A stretch of 34,541 bases of DNA from a virus: IMG/VR virus record IMGVR_UViG_3300046516_000428, positions 1 through 34,541 of that record. One strand, given 5' to 3'. A model generated the notes under the pieces. It made no database searches. It had not been told where the DNA came from and was given only the letters and a program-made list of their open reading frames with translations. How positions within the stretch are numbered: the stretch's first letter is position 1; each line of letters opens with the position of its first letter. Below are positions 29,502 to 34,541 of the stretch, piece after piece. Both the position numbers and the translations under genes were made by a program.

Positions 29502-29782
29502 CAGGGGTTCTCGCTCTTTGCTGTATCGAATGCCCGGCCGATTTCCCGGTCGAGGGTTTCCCGAAACTGATCCGAGACGAGCCGCACGATATTGGAGGCC
29601 ACCTTTGAAACGATCATGTCTTCCGGTAGATCCTCGAAATAGCCGCAGCCCGTCCACACGGGGGTCGGGCCGATACGTCCACCGTTCGACCGGACGCGGA
29701 AGGCCCATTCCACGATGAACTCGCCGGACTGCAAAACCTGACGGTTCTCGTCGGCGATCGCGAATTGGGACGGGTCGGCCAT
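29501..29782 (-). CDS. Hypothetical virion-operon protein, 93 residues
   Basis: Starts MADPSQFAIADENRQVLQSG and has a beta part (FIVEWAFRVRSNGGRIGPTP), then helices (MIVSKVASNIVRLVSDQFRE, LDREIGRAFDTAK). The ATG at 29782 overlaps by one base the stop of the homing-endonuclease gene that is inserted upstream. Probably a small structural or head-completion protein. No family recognised. Confidence 0.58.
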   Translation of the reverse strand: MADPSQFAIADENRQVLQSGEFIVEWAFRVRSNGGRIGPTPVWTGCGYFEDLPEDMIVSKVASNIVRLVSDQFRETLDREIGRAFDTAKSENP

Positions 29783-30345
29783 TAGGGATTTCCCCCGATG
29801 CCGGTTAGCCAGCCCCAGCGGCGACCCTTGACCACATCCTGTATCGTCATGTCAGCCACCCCGAAGGAATCCGCTATGCTCCGGAACGTCGCGCCCCCGG
29901 CGCGCATCGACAATATCACGGGAATATCCCGCTCCCTAAGCTTGCTGCCGCCGTGTTTCTCACCGCGGGAAATCACCGGTTTCCAGTTGCCATTCGCGGA
30001 CCTGTCACGAGCGTTCTGTGCGGAAGTCCCGTAATAGAGGTTCTCCGGGCAGTTTCTTGTCTTGTTGTCGTCCTTATGCAGAACCAACATCCCGGGCGGA
30101 CGCGGCCCCAGAAATGCGGCCGCCACCAAATGGTGCAGCCTCTTCTGGGCCTTATTGCCGTCTGCGTCGGTCAAAACCACTCTCCAATACTCCTCGCCCC
30201 AGACGATCGGGCGCAGTAGCCGCGGCTTCCTGACCCTCGTTTTCCCGCCGCGAGCCCCAACTCGCCGAGGAAGCGACCTGATTTCCGCGAGATCGCTTAC
30301 CTCATAGAACTGCTCGTAACCAACCACCGGGCGCCACTCAGCCAT
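29782..30345 (-). CDS. NUMOD4-HNH homing endonuclease
   Basis: 187 residues. NUMOD4 module at the start: EWRPVVGYEQFYEVSDLAEI (residues 3-22), RSLPRR. HNH module: KRLHHLVAAAFLG (His71, His72) and GMLVLHKDDNKTRNCPENLY (about 85-104), with Asn102 as the third motif residue. The C-terminal part (about 142-175) carries a helix-turn-helix-like DNA-binding unit (GATFRSIADSFGVADMTIQD). Homing enzymes of this kind cut a site in phages that lack the gene and spread by repair. Its DNA is less GC3-rich than the flanking head genes. The start follows GGGAGGGG, which is paired in a hairpin described separately; it interrupts the head genes without breaking any frame. Confidence 0.86.
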   Translation of the reverse strand: MAEWRPVVGYEQFYEVSDLAEIRSLPRRVGARGGKTRVRKPRLLRPIVWGEEYWRVVLTDADGNKAQKRLHHLVAAAFLGPRPPGMLVLHKDDNKTRNCPENLYYGTSAQNARDRSANGNWKPVISRGEKHGGSKLRERDIPVILSMRAGGATFRSIADSFGVADMTIQDVVKGRRWGWLTGIGGNP

Positions 30346-30348
30346 CGT

Positions 30349-30376
30349 CCCCTCCCAAATATAGGAGGGGATTATA
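30349..30376 (-). promoter_or_regulatory. Ribosome-site hairpin with an overlapping promoter for the NUMOD4-HNH gene
   Basis: On the minus strand a perfect 7-bp stem is formed by CCCCTCC (30370-30364) and GGAGGGG (30355-30349) around an 8-base loop; the 3' arm is the endonuclease's ribosome-binding site. Immediately upstream is a perfect TATAAT (30376-30371), with TGGAAT 17 bases further on as a weak -35. Transcription from this promoter should start inside the 5' arm and so leave the ribosome site free, while read-through transcripts of the late operon would carry the whole hairpin and be poorly translated. Confidence 0.62.
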
Positions 30377-30378
30377 CC

Positions 30379-30693
30379 CTAGGGCGAGCCGCTATTCCAG
30401 GCGTTGATCTCGGCGAGCGTCGCCGCGTCGATGATCGGCGTGCCGGTCGCCCCCGCGATGTTGTTGGCGGCGTTGTTGAGCGCCGTCAGGATATTCGCCA
30501 GCGTGATCGAGCCGGCGGTGCCGGGCACCTGCTGCGAGGTTTGGAAGCGCTTGGTCTGCGCCACCGCCGTGTCGCCCGCCGTCAGCCCCTGCCCATAGGC
30601 CGGGTCGTTGGCGTTGAGGCCGCCCATCAGCGCCGTTCCGGTGCCCCGGCCGACGTAATCGATGTCCACATAAACCCGGACCCGGTTTGCCAT
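30379..30693 (-). CDS. Hypothetical virion-operon protein, 104 residues
   Basis: From ATG 30693 (AGAAGGAAAC upstream): MANRVRVYVDIDYVGRGTGT, then ALMGGLNANDPAYGQGLTAG, AVAQTKRFQTSQQVPGTAGS, and an Ala/Asn-rich helical end (NILTALNNAANNIAGATG...EINAW). Probably a minor capsid or head-decoration protein, since it follows the major capsid gene once the endonuclease insertion is ignored. No family recognised. Confidence 0.6.
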   Translation of the reverse strand: MANRVRVYVDIDYVGRGTGTALMGGLNANDPAYGQGLTAGDTAVAQTKRFQTSQQVPGTAGSITLANILTALNNAANNIAGATGTPIIDAATLAEINAWNSGSP

Positions 30694-30755
30694 AAACTGT
30701 TTCCTTCTCAAGCGCCTTCTGCTACAATTCCCATATCGTAGCTGGAGGGGAAATT
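30694..30755 (+). promoter_or_regulatory. Promoter and leader of the plus-strand HNH gene
   Basis: This short, AT-richer stretch lies between the 104-residue gene (minus strand) and the plus-strand HNH gene, and reads against the late operon. TACAAT at 30723-30728 is a fair -10 box; TTTCCT at 30700-30705 is at the right 17-base distance but a weak -35. The leader ends with GGAGGGGAAATT before the GTG start at 30756, a strong ribosome-binding site. A separate promoter is needed because the gene opposes its neighbours. Confidence 0.45.
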
Positions 30756-31373
30756 GTGGAAAAGGTATGTAGAGATTGCGGCGAGACGAAGCCCACGACC
30801 GAGTTTTTCAAGGCCACCGGATATAAGGACGGCCTCGCGATCCGATGCAAGCCCTGCTACATGACGCAGCAGGCCCGATACAAGATGCGGCCGCCCCGCG
30901 CGCAGACGCCAGAGGGGATGAAGCGGTGCACCCTGTGCAAGCTGACGCAGCCGGTCGAGGCGTTCACCAAGAACAAGGGGCACCACGACGGGCTTGACCG
31001 CGCCTGCAAGACGTGCTGCGCGGCGCGCAATGCGGCCTACGGCAGAGCCAACCGCGAGCGGCTCAACGGCAAGCAGCGCGAGCGGTACGCTGGGGACACC
31101 GAGCGTTATGCCGACTACGACCTCAAGCGGCGTTTCGGCTTCTCGATGGGCGAGTATAACCTGATGATCAAGGCGCAGGGGGGTGTTTGCGCCATCTGCG
31201 CAAACAACGATCCCGGCTCTCGCACAAAGCGCTTCCATGTCGATCATTGCCACGATTCCGGCCGCATCCGTGGGCTGCTCTGTCAAAGCTGCAACAACGG
31301 TATCGGCCGGTTCCGGGACAAGCCTGACCTCCTTAGACTGGCGGCGGAATACTTGGAAAGAATAACCAAGTAA
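30756..31373 (+). CDS. Endonuclease-VII-type HNH homing endonuclease with two tandem zinc modules
   Basis: 205 residues, GTG start behind GGAGGGG. Two similar zinc modules come first: CRDCGETKPTTEFFKATG...RCKPC (residues 5-34) and CTLCKLTQPVEAFTKNKGHH...ACKTCC (58-88). The catalytic core from about 135 is QGGVCAICANND, HVDHCHDSGRIRGLLCQSCN and KPDLLRLAAEYLERITK, closely related to the protein at 6839-7468. C145/C148 and C176/C179 would hold zinc, and D163-H164 belong to the active site. It is encoded opposite to the late operon, tail-to-tail with the capsid gene (12 bases apart), a typical free-standing homing position; the likely target is the capsid gene's 3' end. Confidence 0.85.
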   Translation: MEKVCRDCGETKPTTEFFKATGYKDGLAIRCKPCYMTQQARYKMRPPRAQTPEGMKRCTLCKLTQPVEAFTKNKGHHDGLDRACKTCCAARNAAYGRANRERLNGKQRERYAGDTERYADYDLKRRFGFSMGEYNLMIKAQGGVCAICANNDPGSRTKRFHVDHCHDSGRIRGLLCQSCNNGIGRFRDKPDLLRLAAEYLERITK

Positions 31374-31385
31374 TACGACTGCCGA

Positions 31386-31495
31386 TTACGTCCACGTACC
31401 AGTGCTAGATGACGTACTCTCAATTCTTGCCATGAACTGCTGATTGAGAATGCACCATCCTTCCATATATTTATACCCAATCACTCTTAACTGAT
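31386..31495 (-). other. AT-rich, rare-codon tract at the 3' end of the capsid gene
   Basis: The last 36 or so codons of the capsid gene differ sharply from the rest. They use TTA, AGA twice, ATT several times, TAT, AAA, GGA, TCA and TCT, whereas the remainder ends nearly every codon in G or C. The change is abrupt at about 31495 and the tract ends at the stop codon, 12 bases from the opposing HNH gene. It looks like DNA carried in with the endonuclease by repair (co-conversion), which also removes the cutting site. Confidence 0.6.
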
Positions 31496-32735
31496 TGTGC
31501 GGGTCGCTCTTGTCGGCATTGTAGAGCCGGTTCCACTCGACGTTAACCAGCTTCAAGCAAGCGAATGCTTCCTTGCCGAAGATGAAGGTCGGGTAGACCG
31601 TCAGCGGCGTGGTCGGGGCGGCCGGCGGAATCTGGAACAGCCCGAGGCCGGTGATCGTCACGACGGTCGAGGGCGGGATCATGATCGCCTGCCCGGCATA
31701 GGGGCCGGTGGTCGGGCCGCTCGACGTGACACCGAGATTCTGCGGTGCCGCTGCCGCGCCGACGCCGACATAGATCGCGTAGGTGTAGCCCGGGGTCGAG
31801 GGGGTGGTGACGACGATGCCGCCATTGTTGACCGTGATATTGGCCGAGAGCTGGTAAATCTGGCTCTCGTAGAAATTCTGGTTGTCCCAGCCCGTGACCT
31901 GCACCGTGTAAGTGCCGTTGGTCAGCGAACCCACCGCGTCGGCGCCGTTGACCTGGGCGATGCCGGTCCAGTTCGGCAGCATGTTCGACGTGACGAACGT
32001 CATGCTGCCCCAGTAGCCGTGCTGGTTGGTGTAGAGCTTGACGTGATCGGAATACTGGTAGGTCTGCACCACCAGCGGATTGTTGCGGAAATCCTGCAAG
32101 GTCCGGGGGTCGCCGATCGCCACCAGATGCTCGGCCGATTTGGTCGAGGTCTTGTCGGCCTGGTTCACGTTGTAGTCGATCGAGCGCTGGATCGTCTCGC
32201 CGGTCTGCCCGTTCCAGAACGGCGCACCGACAACCTGGAGGTTGGTCGCGGTGCGGGTCACGGTCTGCGGGTCGAGGTTGTTGCCGGCGACGAGTGCGGC
32301 CCGGCTGCCGACGCTGGCGACGTAGTTGACCTGCGTCCCGGCCATCAGCGCGTTGTAGCCGTTGCGCTCCTTGGTTTCCGCCAACTGCATGCCGAGGCGC
32401 TCGCCGGCGATGCGCAGCAGATCCTGCTGGATGGCGATGGTCGCAACATCGGTGAAGACGATGCGGCCGGCCCATTGCAGGGCGACGCCGGCGACCTGCG
32501 TGAAAGTGAGCTGGTTCGGCGGCGGCGGCACGCCCTCGGCGATCGGGGCCTGCGCCAGCGGCAGGCGGTTCCAGCGGATCGCGGTCCAGACCGTGCCCCG
32601 GCCCTGCTCCAGCGTGCGCTTGTCGGCGAATTGGTAGAGGACGAGATAGCGCTGGGCGACCTGCAAGGCCGTCCGGTCGATCTTGCGCTCGATGGCGCCG
32701 GCAAATTGCTGAGAGGTGTTTACCGTGACTGCCAT
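31386..32735 (-). CDS. Major capsid protein, N4-gp56 family
   Basis: 449 residues. N-terminus SQQFAGAIERKIDRTALQVA, then TVWTAIRWNRLPLAQAPIAE with the family's L.EG-type loop (IAEGVPPPPNQLTFTQVAG), and WAGRIVFTDVATIAIQQDLL, all typical of the N4-gp56 group, a branch of the HK97 capsid fold. From about residue 250 to 370 there is an inserted beta-sandwich domain (TNGTYTVQVTGWDNQNFYES, ITVNNGGIVVTTPSTPGYTY, IYVGVG). The end, FIFGKEAFACLKLVNVEW, KYMEGWCILNQQFMARIES, closes the P-domain. It follows the scaffold gene by 37 bases with a hairpin over the ribosome site. Confidence 0.85.
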   Translation of the reverse strand: MAVTVNTSQQFAGAIERKIDRTALQVAQRYLVLYQFADKRTLEQGRGTVWTAIRWNRLPLAQAPIAEGVPPPPNQLTFTQVAGVALQWAGRIVFTDVATIAIQQDLLRIAGERLGMQLAETKERNGYNALMAGTQVNYVASVGSRAALVAGNNLDPQTVTRTATNLQVVGAPFWNGQTGETIQRSIDYNVNQADKTSTKSAEHLVAIGDPRTLQDFRNNPLVVQTYQYSDHVKLYTNQHGYWGSMTFVTSNMLPNWTGIAQVNGADAVGSLTNGTYTVQVTGWDNQNFYESQIYQLSANITVNNGGIVVTTPSTPGYTYAIYVGVGAAAAPQNLGVTSSGPTTGPYAGQAIMIPPSTVVTITGLGLFQIPPAAPTTPLTVYPTFIFGKEAFACLKLVNVEWNRLYNADKSDPHNQLRVIGYKYMEGWCILNQQFMARIESTSSSTGTWT

Positions 32736-32741
32736 CTAAGT

Positions 32742-32760
32742 CCTCCGTCCGAGACGGAGG
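32742..32760 (-). promoter_or_regulatory. Perfect hairpin over the capsid gene's ribosome-binding site
   Basis: CCTCCGTC (32742-32749) and GACGGAGG (32753-32760) form an 8-bp perfect stem with a 3-base loop; read on the minus strand, the 3' arm ends in GGAGG, which is the ribosome-binding site 6 bases before the capsid ATG. There is no T-run, so it is not a terminator. It may be an RNase processing site that stabilises the capsid message, or a translational switch between scaffold and capsid. Confidence 0.6.
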
Positions 32761-32772
32761 GCAGGCCCCCGC

Positions 32773-33564
32773 CTAGAGCTTGAATCCTTGGCGAAAGCCT
32801 TCCTCGATAATGAGGTCGTCGTGCTCGGGAGTCCCGGGCGCCGGGCGTCGTCCGCCAGAGGCCCCGTCACCACGAGCCCCGCCGGGCCGGGTCTGCTGAC
32901 GAGCCACGTTGGCAGCAGCGGCACGCCTCTGCCGAGGGGCAGCGCGAGCAGCCCGCTCGATGACATCGCGCCCGTATAGCCGACAGAAAATGTCCTCGCG
33001 GCTGGCGCGCAGATTGCCGGCCTGGCGCTCGGTGGCAAGCTCCTGCTCGACCCGATCCCTGTATTGGGCGCGGGTCCGGTCGGTTCTCGCTGCGAGGTCG
33101 AAGTCCCGTTTGTCAAGCCTGTCCTCGTTTTGCAGGCTCTGAAAGAGCATCGCCTGCTGAAACTGCTGCGCCTTCTCGTTCGCGATGAACTCCGCCTGCT
33201 CCAGCGGGCTCATCATCTCTAGCTGGGCTCGCCGCTGCTCCGCCTGCTGCCGCGCCAACCCCGGATCGGGCTGCTGACGGAATTGCTGCTGGCCTTGCGT
33301 AAAGCCCTGAAACTGGTTCTTGAGAGCCTGAAGCTCCCGCTCGTTCCTCTCCGATCTCTCCCGCCAGCGCTGCGCCTCGGTCTTGCGACCGCGGCGAGGC
33401 TCGGGAGTTACATCGCCTTCTTCTTCTTGCCCTTGCCCATCATCATCGCCTGCATCCCCTTCTTCGCCATCGGCAGGGGCATCGGCTTCTTGGTCTTCGG
33501 CTTCATCGATTTCGCCAAGGTCAAGCTCCTCGCCCCCATCCTGGGGGTCAGGTAGATCCGACAT
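32773..33564 (-). CDS. Capsid scaffold protein
   Basis: 263 residues. The first 60 are extremely acidic (EELDLGEIDEAEDQEADAPA, EGDAGDDDGQGQEEEGD), followed by a Gln/Glu/Arg-rich coiled coil (WRERSERNERELQALKNQFQ, QQQFRQQPDPGLARQQAEQR) and a basic, proline-containing end with EHDDLIIEEGFRQGFKL. This is the usual layout of phage scaffold proteins, in which the basic C-terminal helix binds the capsid protein. Position directly before the capsid gene agrees. ATG 33564 has GGGAG upstream. An antisense or alternate-frame lysine-rich peptide at its start is a composition shadow. Confidence 0.8.
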   Translation of the reverse strand: MSDLPDPQDGGEELDLGEIDEAEDQEADAPADGEEGDAGDDDGQGQEEEGDVTPEPRRGRKTEAQRWRERSERNERELQALKNQFQGFTQGQQQFRQQPDPGLARQQAEQRRAQLEMMSPLEQAEFIANEKAQQFQQAMLFQSLQNEDRLDKRDFDLAARTDRTRAQYRDRVEQELATERQAGNLRASREDIFCRLYGRDVIERAARAAPRQRRAAAANVARQQTRPGGARGDGASGGRRPAPGTPEHDDLIIEEGFRQGFKL

Positions 33565-33579
33565 TCCGAACTCCCGTGG

Positions 33580-33648
33580 GTTACGTCCCGCGACTCGATA
33601 CGCACTCTGACGCTGTGCGCGCGGGCCAGTTACGTCCGGCCACTCGAT
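33580..33648. repeat. Two 20-bp direct repeats upstream of the scaffold gene
   Basis: GTTACGTCCCGCGACTCGAT (33580-33599) and GTTACGTCCGGCCACTCGAT (33629-33648) match at 18 of 20 positions and are 49 bp apart. They lie in the 122-base gap between the small HTH gene and the scaffold gene, the only sizeable gap in this part of the operon. Shorter related words (GGACGTAA) occur at the end of the capsid gene and near 29253. The pair may be a late promoter or an operator for the HTH protein encoded next to it. Confidence 0.55.
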
Positions 33649-33686
33649 TTGGTGGCGATAGGCTATTCACCTACCACGCGATGTTG

Positions 33687-33929
33687 TCAAGCCCGATCTC
33701 GGATGATCTCCCGCACGAGGTCGGCTTTCATCCCCGGAAGGCGGCGCTCCCAACGCGCCCGCACGTCGGCCTCTGGCTCGGGGACGAAATCCATCCCCTG
33801 CTTTCTCGCCGAGTCCAAGATGTGCGCCGAAGTGGTGCCGAGTCTCTCGGCGATGATCTCGATGGGGTAGCCGAGATTTCGCATCCGGCGCACCCGGTCC
33901 ATGTCGATGCGCGTCGCAACGGCAGCCAT
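33687..33929 (-). CDS. Small helix-turn-helix protein, 80 residues
   Basis: MAAVATRIDMDRVRRMRNLG is followed by a compact HTH (YPIEIIAERLGTTSAHILDS) and a tail with EADVRARWERRLPGMKADLV. The segment I-x-x-L-x-x-L-G-T-T-x-x-x-I is like the DNA-binding part of small sigma-70-region-4 or terminase-small-subunit-like proteins. It lies between the portal and scaffold genes, 3 bases after the portal stop. Possible roles are late-gene regulation or packaging. The direct repeats just downstream could be its binding site. Confidence 0.6.
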   Translation of the reverse strand: MAAVATRIDMDRVRRMRNLGYPIEIIAERLGTTSAHILDSARKQGMDFVPEPEADVRARWERRLPGMKADLVREIIRDRA

Positions 33930-33932
33930 CGT

Positions 33933-34541
33933 CTAGTATTTCCGGGGCATCTGGAGGCCCCCGGCTCGGGCGGCGCTGTCGGGGTGGATGGCCCCCGGCG
34001 GGCCTTTGACGAGGCGCGGGCCGGCTGGGGCGGCGCCGGGTTGCGGCTGCCCCGGGCCTTGCGGCCGAGGCGGACCGCCGGCTCCCTGCATCTGCTGCGC
34101 CATCTTCTGCATCATCTGGGCCTGCGCCTTAGCCTGACGCTGCTGCATGTGCGCCTGGAGGTGGACGCGCAATGTGCCGTGCGGGTCGCCTGTTTGCTGG
34201 ATCGCCGCCATCGCCACCGGGATGTGCTGCTCGTCGTTGTCGAGCGGGTGGACCGGCACCATGAAGCCGTCCAGCAGCATCTCGTTTTCCTGGTCCTGCG
34301 GGATCGTCAACTGATCGCGCTGGTCGATCAGCACCGAGGAGCCGAGTTCGGGGCCGAAGGCGTTTGTCACCCATTGCGAGATCAGCGGGCCGAGGCGGAG
34401 CTGCATGCCCTCGGCCATCAGATCCTGCCGCATGCCGCGCAGCACGTTCATCATGCCGGTGCCCTGCTGGATCATCATCGCGTTCTGGCGGACCTGCTCG
34501 CCGCCGCGCCAGACGAAGGTGAAGCCGTGGCGGTTCTGTAA
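33933..34541 (-). CDS. Portal protein, C-terminal part (runs off the right edge)
   Basis: The frame is open at the right edge of the window; about 202 residues are visible. It opens LQNRHGFTFVWRGGEQVRQN, continues MMIQQGTGMMNVLRGMRQDL, then GPLISQWVTNAFGPELGSSV, and ends with a Gln/Met/Pro-rich tail (QQRQAKAQAQMMQKMAQQMQ, GQPQPGAAPAGPR). The sequence Phe-x-W-x-x-G-x-x-V-R-Q followed by a helix resembles the C-terminal clip and barrel part of podovirus portal proteins. The position upstream of scaffold and capsid genes supports this. The terminase genes should lie beyond the edge. Confidence 0.7.
   Translation of the reverse strand, partial: LQNRHGFTFVWRGGEQVRQNAMMIQQGTGMMNVLRGMRQDLMAEGMQLRLGPLISQWVTNAFGPELGSSVLIDQRDQLTIPQDQENEMLLDGFMVPVHPLDNDEQHIPVAMAAIQQTGDPHGTLRVHLQAHMQQRQAKAQAQMMQKMAQQMQGAGGPPRPQGPGQPQPGAAPAGPRLVKGPPGAIHPDSAARAGGLQMPRKY

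Noticed and set aside
31497-32783. Plus-strand frame of 428 codons opposite the capsid gene
   Set aside because: Shadow of the capsid gene. It begins exactly where the GC-rich part of that gene begins, as expected if openness depends on base composition.
33408-33605. Lys/Met-rich minus-strand peptide at the start of the scaffold gene
   Set aside because: The GAA/GAC/GAT codons of the acidic scaffold N-terminus read as AAG and ATG in another frame; a pure composition effect, though a basic peptide at this place looked tempting.
1-34541. CRISPR array, tRNA genes, insertion sequences, integrase or attachment site
   Set aside because: No regularly spaced repeats, no tRNA-like cloverleaf noticed, no transposase or recombinase motifs. 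A dedicated tRNA scan was not possible, so absence of tRNA is by eye only.

Overview
The window is part of the genome of a tailed, podovirus-like bacteriophage. The evidence is a nearly complete virion-morphogenesis set: portal C-terminus, scaffold, N4-gp56-type capsid protein, P22 gp4/gp10-like neck proteins, tail spike and fibres, lysis genes and a T7-like set of internal ejection proteins. There is no tape-measure gene. The DNA is GC-rich and GC3-rich, genes overlap at ATGA, GTGA or TAATG junctions, and several proteins have the look of phages of Alphaproteobacteria. That host assignment is inference. No integrase, terminase, DNA polymerase or RNA polymerase is visible, so the window does not decide the lifestyle. 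No tRNA or CRISPR array was seen.

Layout. (1) 1-1204, minus strand: a short operon with a zinc-ribbon protein, an HTH protein, an unknown protein, a RusA-type Holliday-junction resolvase and a partial gene leaving the window. (2) 1285-7468, plus strand: an operon starting from a divergent promoter region, with a YqaJ-type exonuclease and an ERF-type annealing protein (a two-component recombination system), a KTSC protein, many tiny proteins, an aspartyl/asparaginyl-hydroxylase-like enzyme and an endonuclease-VII-type HNH protein. An AT-richer antisense moron (4701-5366) interrupts it. (3) 34541 back to 7320, minus strand: one long late operon. In transcription order it has portal, small HTH protein, scaffold, major capsid protein, small head genes, gp4-like adaptor, gp10-like nozzle, spike and fibres, lysis cassette, GNAT/gp13-like protein, two internal proteins, a 1213-residue lysozyme-bearing ejection protein, and finally a PurD-like ATP-grasp enzyme. 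Two homing-type endonuclease genes (29782-30345 and 30756-31373) sit inside the head genes. The two operons converge and overlap at 7320-7468.

The most unusual feature is 17478-24296. Eight tail-fibre, spike or accessory genes in one block each begin with a Sec-type signal peptide. After predicted cleavage each mature protein has an even number of cysteines (2, 0, 6, 2, 4, 6, 2 and 10). This suggests that the adhesin module is exported and disulfide-bonded in the periplasm rather than assembled in the cytoplasm.

Other notable signals: a hairpin that hides the ribosome-binding site of one homing endonuclease, with a promoter placed so that its own transcript would escape the hairpin; an AT-rich, rare-codon tract at the 3' end of the capsid gene beside the second endonuclease, which looks like a homing co-conversion tract; a perfect hairpin over the capsid gene's ribosome-binding site; and the ATP-grasp enzyme at the end of the late operon.
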